Shown piece by piece: positions 9,333 to 17,419 of a stretch of DNA of 64,000 bases. Every line of letters starts with the position of its first letter. The first letter of the stretch is position 1. The notes under the pieces were generated by a model. That model was not told the origin of the DNA. It did no database searches and was given only the letters and a program-made list of their open reading frames with translations. Source of the stretch: Pontibacillus chungwhensis (lineage in GTDB: Bacteria > Bacillota > Bacilli > Bacillales > BH030062); contig NZ_CP126446.1 in NCBI RefSeq assembly GCF_030166655.1, forward strand, positions 558,001 through 622,000, written 5' to 3'. The translations under genes and the position numbers were made by a program.

Positions 9333-10326
9333 GGTCGGCCTCCTTTTTGGTTTGGGAATCATACAAAAAGCATCTGACATGATGATTCTCATCACGCGTG
9401 TAAAGGGAAGGATCCTCAACGTGACAGCGGTCCATAGCATGACTACATCGCGCTGCAAATCGACATCCCTGCTTAATAGAACCAGGTTTCGGTACGTTGC
9501 CAGGGATTGATTGGAGGCGCTCCTGTTTAGATCGTATATCTGGAACAGAGGCGAGGAGCCCCTGTGTATAAGGGTGTAAAGCTTCCTTGAAGAGAGTCCT
9601 TACAGGCGCTTCTTCAACAATCTTTCCTGCATACATCACCACAACCCGGTCACATACCTCGGCCACTACTCCTAGGTCATGAGTGATCATCATAATGGAG
9701 GTGTGGAGTTTATGATTTAACTCTTTCATTAACTGAAGTATTTGTTTCTGGATCGTAACGTCTAAAGCAGTGGTGGGCTCGTCCGCGATTAAAAGCTTAG
9801 GATCACAAATCATGCTCATCGCAATCATCACACGCTGTCGCATCCCACCTGATAATTGGTGAGGGTATTCATTTAAAAGCTGCTCGGCTCTTGGGAGACC
9901 GACTAATTCAAGCATCTCTATGGCACGTTTTTTCGCTTGGTCTTTTGTACAAGAACGATGGGTACGAATGGCTTCTGTAAGCTGATTACCAATTTTAAAG
10001 AGGGGATTAAGAGAAGTCATAGGCTCTTGGAAAATCATCGCCATATCATTCCCGCGTATCGAACGCATTCGTTTTTCGTTCGCTTTTGTAAGGGACTCAC
10101 CTTCAAAGGTGATTTCACCTCCGATAATTTTCCCAGCCTGAGGGAGGAGGCCCATAATGGATAATGAAGTTACGCTTTTCCCGCAACCCGACTCCCCAAC
10201 AATACCTAACACTTCCCCTTTCTGAATGGTAAAGCTAATATCATCAACCGCTGGTACGATTCCATCATCCGTGAAGAAACTTGTCCGTAATCCTTGTACG
10301 TGTAAAATGTCCTGGCTTTCCTCCAT
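9313..10326 (-). CDS. dppD: Dipeptide ABC transporter ATP-binding protein DppD
   Basis: First gene of the operon (337 residues), an ATPase pairing with DppF. It has Walker [10 protein letters not shown]-loop [10 protein letters not shown], signature [15 protein letters not shown] and Walker [13 protein letters not shown]. The C-terminal extension has the Cys motif [14 protein letters not shown]. The ATG follows AAAGAGGTG. Divergent from the holin/amidase pair; the 200-base gap must carry both promoters. Confidence 0.93.
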   Translation of the reverse strand: MEESQDILHVQGLRTSFFTDDGIVPAVDDISFTIQKGEVLGIVGESGCGKSVTSLSIMGLLPQAGKIIGGEITFEGESLTKANEKRMRSIRGNDMAMIFQEPMTSLNPLFKIGNQLTEAIRTHRSCTKDQAKKRAIEMLELVGLPRAEQLLNEYPHQLSGGMRQRVMIAMSMICDPKLLIADEPTTALDVTIQKQILQLMKELNHKLHTSIMMITHDLGVVAEVCDRVVVMYAGKIVEEAPVRTLFKEALHPYTQGLLASVPDIRSKQERLQSIPGNVPKPGSIKQGCRFAARCSHAMDRCHVEDPSLYTRDENHHVRCFLYDSQTKKEADHETTST

Positions 10327-10399
10327 AGTGGCACCTCTTTCTCTAAAACTAGTACTAACACTCTATTCAAGCAGCAGAATGAATATTCATGGATAGAAT

Positions 10400-10427
10400 T
10401 TGATAGAACAGAGGCACCTCGTATTAA
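10400..10427 (+). promoter_or_regulatory. Candidate sigma-A promoter for the holin/amidase pair
   Basis: TTGATA and TATTAA are separated by 16 bases, about 100 bases before the first gene. No operator is evident. Confidence 0.4.
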
Positions 10428-10528
10428 AATGGACGCGATTATAGGAGTGAAAGGAGCCGTTTTTCCTGGATTATACAGTCAAAAGTGGACCACCCTTCAT
10501 ATTTTATAGAAAGGAAGGAGGTGAGCTA

Positions 10529-10837
10529 TTGAAGAAGAGCAAATGGAAAAGTTATCGACTATGGGTGGCCATTGCGGCACTCATAGGAATGTTCTTACAG
10601 GACTGTGGATTTATCGATATGGTCGATCGGTACGAAATGTATGTAAGTATTATTCTTTCAATCCTTATTTTCCTTGGGGTGATTCATTCCCCTGAAAAGG
10701 AAGTTATACGAGAAGTGTTAGAAGAGGAATTGAACTCAAAAGAAAAGGAACCAAAAGTAGATCGAGAGACCATTGAAAAAGTTGTGGAAGAACTTAAAGA
10801 AAAGGAGAATGAAGATGAAGATCAAGAGTCTACCTAA
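10529..10837 (+). CDS. Holin-like small membrane protein
   Basis: 102 residues starting at TTG 10529 behind AAGGAGGTGA. Two hydrophobic helices (about residues 10-27 and 37-54) and a highly charged Lys/Glu C-terminal tail give the outline of a class II phage holin. Exact family not assigned. It overlaps the amidase gene downstream, forming a lysis-type holin-endolysin pair. A holin would permeabilise the membrane and let the amidase reach peptidoglycan. No phage structural genes are nearby, so this is a relic or a co-opted cassette. Confidence 0.65.
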   Translation: MKKSKWKSYRLWVAIAALIGMFLQDCGFIDMVDRYEMYVSIILSILIFLGVIHSPEKEVIREVLEEELNSKEKEPKVDRETIEKVVEELKEKENEDEDQEST

Positions 10838-11540
10838 ATTAGTAGATTTGCGCGGTAAGACAGCGCGGGATGGGGAGTACAAACGGGTTGCTTTAGAGAA
10901 TAAAACAGAGATTGCCATTCATCACTCCTTAACAGACGAAGGGGATTCAGAAGCCTTTGCCAGGTACCATGTAAATACAAATCAATGGCCGGGCATTGGC
11001 TATCATTTTGTGATTTTGAAGGATGGGACAATCGAATGGAATCATGATCTGGACCGAATTAGTTATCATGTTGGAAGCGCGAATAAGCGCGCTGTTGGAA
11101 TTTGTGTGGTCGGGGATTTCAGATATTATGAACCTACACCTGAGCAGAAGAAGGCCTTAAAATCTCTTCATGAAGCGTTAAAACAAGAAATGACCAGTTA
11201 TGAACGAACGCTAGGACATAATGAATTTCCGGGATATGAATGGAAGGCCTGCCCGTGTTTTGATTACCGAGCTGTGTTAGGACATGCGAAGGTAGAGGCA
11301 GACGTCAAACGTTATCGAATCATGACAGGTACATTTCCTTCAGCAGAAGAGTTAACCAAAGGCAAGCAGAGGGTGTTAAGTCGGTTTAATTGGACCATTT
11401 ATGAACGAGCCGATCATTCAAACTTTAATCCGCCTTATCGACTTGTTACAGGCACATTTGTATCGAAAGAAGAAGCAGATCGCTATGCGGCGGTATTAAA
11501 AGAAGAATTCGGGTGGATCATCTATGTTATCGATGCATAA
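10815..11540 (+). CDS. N-acetylmuramoyl-L-alanine amidase with C-terminal SPOR-like domain
   Basis: 241-residue cell-wall hydrolase. The amidase_2/PGRP domain (about residues 25-150) shows the zinc ligands His (IAIHHSLTD) and His/Cys (LGHNEFPG.EWKACPCF), plus GIGYHFVILKDGTIEW. The tail has two similar segments, YRIMTGTFPSAEE and YRLVTGTFVSKEEADRY, which look like a SPOR peptidoglycan-binding domain. ATG 10815 has GGAG seven bases upstream; ATG 10809 is an alternative. No signal peptide, so export would rely on the adjacent holin-like protein. It overlaps that gene by 23 bases. Confidence 0.85.
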   Translation: MKIKSLPKLVDLRGKTARDGEYKRVALENKTEIAIHHSLTDEGDSEAFARYHVNTNQWPGIGYHFVILKDGTIEWNHDLDRISYHVGSANKRAVGICVVGDFRYYEPTPEQKKALKSLHEALKQEMTSYERTLGHNEFPGYEWKACPCFDYRAVLGHAKVEADVKRYRIMTGTFPSAEELTKGKQRVLSRFNWTIYERADHSNFNPPYRLVTGTFVSKEEADRYAAVLKEEFGWIIYVIDA

Positions 11541-11576
11541 AAATGGTGCCAACTCCTTTAGGAATTGGCACCATTC
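11538..11576. terminator. Hairpin terminator between convergent genes
   Basis: An 11-bp stem AATGGTGCCAA / TTGGCACCATT is followed on the minus strand by TTTTTA. It overlaps the last codons of the SDR gene. Confidence 0.75.
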
Positions 11577-12337
11577 ATATTTTGGGCGATTCGAGCAGCC
11601 ACAGAGCGAGGAACGAACTTGGCAGCTAAAGCTCCAACCCGGTTCATGCGTCCAGGTACAATTACACGGTGTTTCTTCTGATAGCCTTCAAACCCTGCTT
11701 TTGCTACCGCTTGTGGAGACATGGTGCTAGCAGCAAGTTTCGCATTTTCTGCTTTGGCTGTTTTGAAGAAGTTTGTACCCGTTGCTCCAGGACAAAGTGT
11801 TGTAACGTGTACGTTTGTATCTTTTAGCTCTTCGGCAAGTGCTTCAGAGAAAGAGAGTACATAAGATTTAGAGGCGTAATAAACAGCCATCTTAGGGCCT
11901 GGTTGAAAAGCAGCGGTGCTGGCTACATTTAAAATACCAGCGGACAAGCCTTGATTCGCCGCCTTCTTTAAGGAAGGCAGGAAGTAGTGAGTGAGCTCAG
12001 TTAAAGCTGTAATATTCACTTGAAGCATGTCCTGTTGCTCTTGAAGAGAAAGCTCGTCGAAATTTCCGTTTAACCCAAAACCAGCATTATTAACGAGGGC
12101 CGTCACAGGGAGTTTCTTATCCATAACCTGTTGGTAAAGTTCTTTCGAAGCTCCGGGCTGAGAAAGGTCTTTTGGAATTACTGTCACGTCGATGTGTGTT
12201 AATTCCTCTTTCAACAGTTGAAGTTTCTCTTCGTTTCGAGCTGTGATAATTAAATTATAGCCATTCGCAGCGTATAGCTTAGCGAACTCATACCCTAAAC
12301 CACTAGATGCGCCTGTAATAAGGGCTGTTGGATTCAT
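11558..12337 (-). CDS. Short-chain dehydrogenase/reductase
   Basis: 259-residue classical SDR with the cofactor motif TGASSGLG at the N-terminus, structural NNAG, the catalytic Ser in VASTAAF and the Tyr-Lys pair in YYASK. The R in ITARNEEKL suggests NADP(H) preference. The substrate is not predictable. The ATG follows TAGGAGG. It ends inside the shared terminator with the amidase gene. Confidence 0.88.
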   Translation of the reverse strand: MNPTALITGASSGLGYEFAKLYAANGYNLIITARNEEKLQLLKEELTHIDVTVIPKDLSQPGASKELYQQVMDKKLPVTALVNNAGFGLNGNFDELSLQEQQDMLQVNITALTELTHYFLPSLKKAANQGLSAGILNVASTAAFQPGPKMAVYYASKSYVLSFSEALAEELKDTNVHVTTLCPGATGTNFFKTAKAENAKLAASTMSPQAVAKAGFEGYQKKHRVIVPGRMNRVGALAAKFVPRSVAARIAQNMNGANS

Positions 12338-12425
12338 TTGGAGAACCTCCTACAATGTATATTAGTTCGTATGTTTAAGTATTTAAACCATACAAAAATT
12401 TCTACATAAAGTCAACTTGATGACA

Positions 12426-12503
12426 TCATGAACGGAAGTGTCCGAAAATCAGAAAGATGAGGACGGCTATAACAATAATGATGGAAGAAACAATAGCAAA
12501 CAT
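12426..12503 (-). CDS. 25-residue single-span membrane peptide
   Basis: A very short gene on the minus strand. The ATG at 12503 is preceded by AAAAGGAGC with ideal spacing. The product, MFAIVSSIIIVIAVLIFLIF followed by GHFRS, is one hydrophobic helix with a short basic tail. Such peptides are common in Bacillus (some sporulation-associated, some toxin-like), but this one matches no family I can name. Nothing else is seen in the 308-base gap apart from the terminator of the next operon. Real translation is likely from the ribosome site but unproven. Confidence 0.5.
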   Translation of the reverse strand: MFAIVSSIIIVIAVLIFLIFGHFRS

Positions 12504-12614
12504 GTTTAAGCTCCTTTTAACGTATATGAAATAGGTGTGAGGTGAATGAACAGGATGCTCGATCTTCTATACTTTACCCTAATTGGCTGTACTCTAAATC
12601 TAAAGAGAGATAAC

Positions 12615-12647
12615 GAAAAAAGGGGGCTCATGAGAGCCTCCCTTTTT
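12615..12647 (-). terminator. Terminator of the yxlEFG-like operon
   Basis: A stem around the centre CTCATGAG, with A-rich and T-rich flanks (AAAAAAGGGGG / CCTCCCTTTTT), ends with T5 on the minus strand, just after the permease stop. Confidence 0.75.
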
Positions 12648-13425
12648 ATGCGGCTAGTTCTTTTTTTCGAAATAACATAATGGAGCTAACGAGCAGAACA
12701 GCGATCAATAAAAGAGTAATGGCGACGGTGAGCCAGAGGTCTCCGTTTGTTGTACCGTTTGTAACATACGTACGAATAAACGTATGAATTTGAGCGGGGT
12801 ACCCATCCATGAAGCGTGATATAAGCCCGCTTAGGCTATTGATTAGTATGACAACCGCTATTGATAGAAACCCGACAAGACCAGGTGTCTTGAAGAAAAC
12901 ATTCATAAATATAGAAATGGTCAGAACCAACATCATCCAGACGCTATATAGGAGGAAGGATCCGAGCATCGAAGAGAAGGCTAACTCTCCGTACAGAATG
13001 TTTACGTAATACCAACTACTTACTAAACCAAGAAATAAACTGATAAGGACGAGTAAGAGAGTACTAGCCCATTTAGCTGTAATATAGGCGGCATAGCTTA
13101 CCGGTTTGACTAGGATTAATTCTGTTACCCCGCTCTTTCGTTCGGCTGCGATGATCCCCATTGTCATGAGGAGTACAACGGCAACCCCGAGGAGATTAAG
13201 TTGTCCAAAGCTTAACAGGAAAGCTTCAGATGGTGTGGGTGTTGGGAAATTAAACGTTGTTCCTTCAGGCATTTCACCGGACTTCTCGAGAATGACAGGC
13301 AAATAGTAAGTTGTGATCGGGTCCATGACGGCTAGCAAAATAAATGTAATCGGTACCCAGATCCATTTAAAATTTCGCCAGTTTTCAAGTAATTCTTTTT
13401 GAAAAAGTGCCATCCACTGCCTCAT
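12646..13425 (-). CDS. ABC-2 type exporter permease, YxlG-like
   Basis: 259-residue integral membrane permease with six helices; the motif GIIAAERKSGVTELILVKPV is characteristic of ABC-2 permeases (NosY/YxlG group). It overlaps the upstream ATPase gene by four bases (ATGA) and is the third gene of a set matching Bacillus subtilis yxlE-yxlF-yxlG in order and type. In B. subtilis these sit in the sigY operon and affect SigY activity; no sigY or yxlC/D is present here, so the role may differ. Confidence 0.85.
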   Translation of the reverse strand: MRQWMALFQKELLENWRNFKWIWVPITFILLAVMDPITTYYLPVILEKSGEMPEGTTFNFPTPTPSEAFLLSFGQLNLLGVAVVLLMTMGIIAAERKSGVTELILVKPVSYAAYITAKWASTLLLVLISLFLGLVSSWYYVNILYGELAFSSMLGSFLLYSVWMMLVLTISIFMNVFFKTPGLVGFLSIAVVILINSLSGLISRFMDGYPAQIHTFIRTYVTNGTTNGDLWLTVAITLLLIAVLLVSSIMLFRKKELAA

Positions 13426-14330
13426 TCGTTCACCACCTTCATAAATAACTCCTCAAGGGAAAGACGCCCATATTCAAACGAGGTGAGTGGCCAATGCTGG
13501 CTCGCCGCAGTTTTAAGAATACTAGATCGTCCAACTGCTAAATCACGAACCTCAACAAGCAACGTATCCCCGTTTCGTTCGACGCGTGTCACTTCTGGTA
13601 AAGATTCAATCGCCTCTAAATACGATTCTGGGTGCGATTCAAAGCGAAGGGCTATTCTGTTTACAGCATGCGTGTCTCGGAGCGCCTCTAATGTGCCTGA
13701 ATGGAGCAATGTCCCGTTATGTAACAGAATAAGTTCATCACTCACTTCTTCTGCATCACTCAAAATGTGGGTGGAGAACAAAATCGTTGTTTCTTCTTTT
13801 AGTTCCTCAATTAAATTCAGCACCTCGCGACGTCCAATCGGGTCGAGAGAGGAGACGGGTTCATCAAGTATAATAAGTTTGGGCCGATGAATCATAGCTT
13901 GTGCAATACCGAGTCGTTGCTTCATACCACCTGAATACTTGCCGATTCGTCGGTTCTTGGCTTCGTAAATGCCCACTCGCTTTAATAAATCATCAGCACG
14001 AGTCACGGCCTCTTTCTTAGATAAATGAGAGAGGCGGCCCACATACGTCAGGAACTCTGCTCCTGTCATCCAGTTATGGAAGACAGGATATTGAGGCAAG
14101 TAACCGATCAGGGAGCGAATGTCTGTATGACCTTGCATCCCTTCAAAGGAAACAGTCCCTGATGTTGGTTTCATTAATCCAGACAGCATGCGAAGTGTCG
14201 TTGTCTTCCCGGCTCCATTCGGGCCGAGGAGCGAAACGCATTTGCCTTTTTCTAAAGAGAAAGATAACCTATCCACGACAGGTTGAGCGTCAAAGCGTTT
14301 CGTTAAATCTTGCACGTGAACAAGACTCAT
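13422..14330 (-). CDS. ABC transporter ATP-binding protein, YxlF-like
   Basis: 302-residue ATPase: Walker A GPNGAGKTT, Q-loop YLPQYPVF, signature YSGGMKQRLGIAQAM, Walker B LIILDEPVSSLDP, H-loop STHIL. A C-terminal domain of about 80 residues follows, as in exporters of the CcmA/YxlF class. Start ATG at 14330 overlaps the stop of the preceding small gene, so the three genes are translationally linked. Confidence 0.9.
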   Translation of the reverse strand: MSLVHVQDLTKRFDAQPVVDRLSFSLEKGKCVSLLGPNGAGKTTTLRMLSGLMKPTSGTVSFEGMQGHTDIRSLIGYLPQYPVFHNWMTGAEFLTYVGRLSHLSKKEAVTRADDLLKRVGIYEAKNRRIGKYSGGMKQRLGIAQAMIHRPKLIILDEPVSSLDPIGRREVLNLIEELKEETTILFSTHILSDAEEVSDELILLHNGTLLHSGTLEALRDTHAVNRIALRFESHPESYLEAIESLPEVTRVERNGDTLLVEVRDLAVGRSSILKTAASQHWPLTSFEYGRLSLEELFMKVVNE

Positions 14331-14533
14331 CGATCATTGCTCCTTCCAAATATAAAGTAAAGAATCGGTCCAATAAGATTCAGTAGCACGATGACAAGAA
14401 GCCATACCCACTTTGGCCCATTCGTTTGTTCTGTGCGCACCCAATCAATTAGGGCAACGATTAGTAAGATGCCTTCAATGACAAGGATGGGGGCGATTAA
14501 GACCCACGGAATGGACTGGAATATTTCAGTCAT
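14327..14533 (-). CDS. PLD nuclease N-terminal (PLDc_N) domain membrane protein, YxlE-like
   Basis: 68-residue protein with two membrane helices (about 8-29 and 41-62) and the PLDc_N pattern RTEQTNGPKWVWLLVIVLLN and GPILYFIFGR. First gene of the yxlE-yxlF-yxlG-like operon. Start ATG follows AAAAGGAGGAGT. Confidence 0.85.
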   Translation of the reverse strand: MTEIFQSIPWVLIAPILVIEGILLIVALIDWVRTEQTNGPKWVWLLVIVLLNLIGPILYFIFGRSNDR

Positions 14534-14669
14534 ACCTACTCCTCCTTTTTTCTCTTTATGTATATAACGTATGAGGAGAGGGAGGGGTTCAAATCAATTA
14601 ATATTTTTTTGGTAGGCTCTGTTAAATTTTATTTTACTTGGAAGGGGCCGTTATATTTTATGAGTGCTT

Positions 14670-14796
14670 GGGCTTGTTCGGGGACAACTCGCTTTCCGAC
14701 GGGGAGATGGGGAGCCTCCTCGTTCGCATTCGCTCTCTGTGGGGTCTCACCTAGGCTCTTTCCCCCGTAGGAGTCTCGCAGTCCCCGAACAAGCTC
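14670..14796 (+). repeat. Dispersed repeat family C, copy 1 (long imperfect hairpin)
   Basis: About 127 bases bounded by a near-perfect terminal inverted repeat, GGGCTTGTTCGGGGAC / GTCCCCGAACAAGCTC, with further internal complementarity. A second copy lies at 35829 in the opposite orientation. It is non-coding; open frames across it are accidental. The rest of the 14534-15283 gap holds tRNA-Ala, its terminator and a Fur-controlled promoter. Confidence 0.85.
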
Positions 14797-14950
14797 TGGC
14801 TATAAAAGGGGGAACGGCCCTGAGGCTAGTTTCAAGGGAGGTTTTAGATGGCATGTTTGCGTTCACTCAAATATGGAAAAGGTGGGCCTGCCTAACTCTC
14901 ACCTAAAGCAAACGCAAACACTCTCACAGCTTCGTGAGTGGGGAGTAGGC

Positions 14951-14988
14951 ACAAAAAAAGAAACCTTTGATTATCAAAGGTTTCTTTA
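14951..14988 (-). terminator. Terminator of the tRNA-Ala gene
   Basis: A 14-bp stem AAAGAAACCTTTGA / TCAAAGGTTTCTTT ends in a T-run on the minus strand, immediately 3' of the tRNA. Confidence 0.9.
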
Positions 14989-14991
14989 TAG

Positions 14992-15064
14992 TGGAGCATG
15001 CCGGGCTCGAACCGGCGACCTCATGGCTGCCAGCCAGGCGCTCTCCCAACTGAGCTAATGCCCC
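14992..15064 (-). tRNA. tRNA-Ala (anticodon GGC)
   Basis: 73 nt folding as a full cloverleaf: acceptor GGGGCAT / ATGCTCC with the G3-U70 alanine identity pair, D stem GCTC/GAGC, anticodon loop CTGGCAG (anticodon GGC), T arm GCCGG-TTCGAGC-CCGGC and discriminator A. The CCA end is not encoded. One oddity is a C28-U42 mismatch in the anticodon stem (CCTGG against CCATG). It is a single tRNA with its own terminator. Confidence 0.95.
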
Positions 15065-15199
15065 GTATGTAATTGTGAAGACAATTAAATTATACATCAT
15101 TCAGAAAAGTCTGTACAGAGAAAGTGAAAGCGATTTTTTTAAAGAACAACCAGGAGTGGGGGAGTCTTAATTAAATAGGTAGGTTTTTTATAGAAAACC

Positions 15200-15228
15200 T
15201 TTACATTCCCTAGGGTTTTCGGTAAACT
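15200..15228 (+). promoter_or_regulatory. Sigma-A promoter of the lipoprotein/di-heme operon
   Basis: TTTACA and TAAACT are separated by 17 bases; the expected start (about 15235) lies just before the Fur box. Confidence 0.7.
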
Positions 15229-15243
15229 GATAACAGTTCTCAT

Positions 15244-15258
15244 TGATAACGATTATCA
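15244..15258 (+). promoter_or_regulatory. Fur box
   Basis: TGATAACGATTATCA matches the 7-1-7 Fur consensus TGATAATNATTATCA with one mismatch and sits over the transcription start region. It implies iron-repressed expression; Zur or PerR sites are similar, so the regulator is inferred. Confidence 0.75.
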
Positions 15259-15283
15259 TTATACATATAGGGAGAGAGTGTAC

Positions 15284-17404
15284 GTGAAAAAGCCATGGAA
15301 AGTGATGTCTTCAATGATGTTTGCTTCAGCCATTCTACTAGCAGGTTGTACAAATGATGAGGCATCTTCTAAGACGGATGAACAAGTAGAAGAAACGGAT
15401 CAACAGCAAGAGGGAGAAGGAGATCAGCAAGCGAAAGGGTCTTCTGTAGCAAGTGTCTCTGTAAAAGACTACAACTCATTTGATACAGCGGGCAATATGC
15501 TTGCCTATGCGGAGTTCGAATTGTCTGGAGAACCTCTCGTTGAAGGGCTTGGGCTTGATCTTGATGTGTTAGATCCTAAAAATGTGGATGCGCCAACAAA
15601 ATTTGATTATACAGCAGGCGTTGAAGCATATGAGTATTCTGAAGAAGCCATGTACGAAGTTGTGGAGAAGTCAGGACTAGGTTTACATCTTGTGAACGGG
15701 CCGGCTGTTCAGAATATAGCAGAACAGGAAGAGAAAGAGCCTTCTCAAGTTCTTGGTGAACGTTTCTATACATTAGCTGATCAAGTAGGCTATCCACGGG
15801 AAGAAATATTCCAAAACATGTACCCGACTATGATTGAATACTCAAGTGGGGATCCTCACTATGCTCAGGAAGTGAACACAGGGGAGTATGCTTCAAATGA
15901 TGATGGCACGTACGTTCCGATGTACCAGGTGGACTTCCAATCGCTACGCTGGGATCGCGGGAAGATGGATAAAGTGTTAACACCAGCTGCATATGGCGGT
16001 ACGTTCCTTAAGCAATCCCTTTGGGCTGGAGATTTCATGGGTGGTTTCCACACGGTGGATGGAGACGAAGAACTAGAAGCCGAATCGGCTGACGGAGATT
16101 CTGATGAGAATATCGCACTTGGCGTAAGTTCAGCAGATGGCATGCAGGGTCTGATCTTGACGGAAGAAATTTGGAACAAAGTGAATTATGTTCGCGATTC
16201 TCTATTTTACAGTGCAAATGACCAGGGTCTTACTCAAGCGCAATTAGGAGATTCCTACAATCCGGAAGAAGGGCTTGTATACTTACCACATAAAATCGCC
16301 GTCACAGAAGACGGAAATGATCAAGCAGCAAATGCTGAGAGTCTAGAAGTCTCAGATGCTAGCAGCCAACTGCGTGACCAGTGGCTTATGCTTTGGCCAT
16401 CTGCTGAGTTTTACGGCATGACAGATCAGCGTCCAGCGAATGAAAATGTTAATCCGGCTTTCCGTGCGCTATTTGATAGCAATCCTTATCCAAGCGCACC
16501 TGCTGAGAACCTGGATGATCATGCGTCCAATGATGTAGCGTCGAATGATCCATATTCTGCGAACAAAGACGTGATGATGCACGTGTTTAAGAATTTAGAT
16601 GCCATGCATTTTAATAAAGAAGTGGGCGCATTTGTAACGAGTCATAGCGGTTCTGAGCAAGGGGATTATGTGGATACATTTGAAGCGGGTTACACCATCG
16701 AATCCTTGCGAATCTTCGAGCGTGCGATTGATGGATTACCTGTAGGATATGCAAATGCAGAATCTGCAAAAGGTCTTGAGACAGAAGAAGGGAAACGGGC
16801 CCTTGAACTGATTACGAAACAAGCAGACTTTATTAAAGATAAATTAATGCTCGATTCTGGGCTTGTCGCAAGCGGTTATAAAATTGGGGAAGGCGCCGAA
16901 GATGCTACAACGCTAGATGCTCAGATTGGAGCGATTCGTGGTTTAACGGCAGCTTACCTTGCAACAAAAGACGAGCAATATCGTGAAGCGGCCCGCACCA
17001 TCTATCAAGCCATGGATGAGAAGCTTTGGGATGAAGAAGTGAAAGCTTATGCAACGAAAGGCGAAGAGATGGTCTACACACCAGAAACGGCCGGGGGAGT
17101 AGCAGCTGTTTATCGTGTAGCGATCAATAATTTGGCGAATATGAACGAGGACGAACAAAAACCGGCTTCATTAGATCGTGAAACGATTGTTTCCCGCTAC
17201 ACGGAATTCTTTGATGTAGTAATTGATGGTCCTGCGACGGATCAAGGCATGCAAGTGAGTGAATTCTGGGATACGGGTGACTTCTACAAGACAGATGATG
17301 ACAGTGGCAATACGGATCAAGACAATGTATTACAGATTCAAGCAGGTCATGGCGAACATGGCATTGCTCCCGTATTATTAGACGTAGAGATTACACGAAA
17401 TTAA
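15284..17404 (+). CDS. Uncharacterised large lipoprotein, probably iron-regulated
   Basis: 706-residue secreted lipoprotein of no family I can name. The signal peptide ends in LLAGC (Cys22), followed by a Gln/Glu-rich linker. The middle part (about 60-430) is unassigned and rich in Trp and Tyr. Residues about 430-650 (EAGYTIESLRIFERAIDGLP, then TLDAQIGAIRGLTAAYLATK and YQAMDEKLWDEE) look like repeated helical hairpins of an alpha/alpha-barrel. GTG 15284 has GGGAGAG at proper distance; GTG 15278 is too close to it. Fifteen bases separate it from a di-heme beta-propeller gene, and a Fur box precedes it. I infer that the two act together at the cell surface, possibly as enzyme and substrate, in an iron-linked process. 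Confidence 0.85.
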   Translation: MKKPWKVMSSMMFASAILLAGCTNDEASSKTDEQVEETDQQQEGEGDQQAKGSSVASVSVKDYNSFDTAGNMLAYAEFELSGEPLVEGLGLDLDVLDPKNVDAPTKFDYTAGVEAYEYSEEAMYEVVEKSGLGLHLVNGPAVQNIAEQEEKEPSQVLGERFYTLADQVGYPREEIFQNMYPTMIEYSSGDPHYAQEVNTGEYASNDDGTYVPMYQVDFQSLRWDRGKMDKVLTPAAYGGTFLKQSLWAGDFMGGFHTVDGDEELEAESADGDSDENIALGVSSADGMQGLILTEEIWNKVNYVRDSLFYSANDQGLTQAQLGDSYNPEEGLVYLPHKIAVTEDGNDQAANAESLEVSDASSQLRDQWLMLWPSAEFYGMTDQRPANENVNPAFRALFDSNPYPSAPAENLDDHASNDVASNDPYSANKDVMMHVFKNLDAMHFNKEVGAFVTSHSGSEQGDYVDTFEAGYTIESLRIFERAIDGLPVGYANAESAKGLETEEGKRALELITKQADFIKDKLMLDSGLVASGYKIGEGAEDATTLDAQIGAIRGLTAAYLATKDEQYREAARTIYQAMDEKLWDEEVKAYATKGEEMVYTPETAGGVAAVYRVAINNLANMNEDEQKPASLDRETIVSRYTEFFDVVIDGPATDQGMQVSEFWDTGDFYKTDDDSGNTDQDNVLQIQAGHGEHGIAPVLLDVEITRN

Positions 17405-17419
17405 AGAAGGTTGATCCAT

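Noticed and set aside
10429..10509. 26-codon open frame upstream of the holin-like gene
   Set aside because: No Shine-Dalgarno sequence and it overlaps the promoter region.
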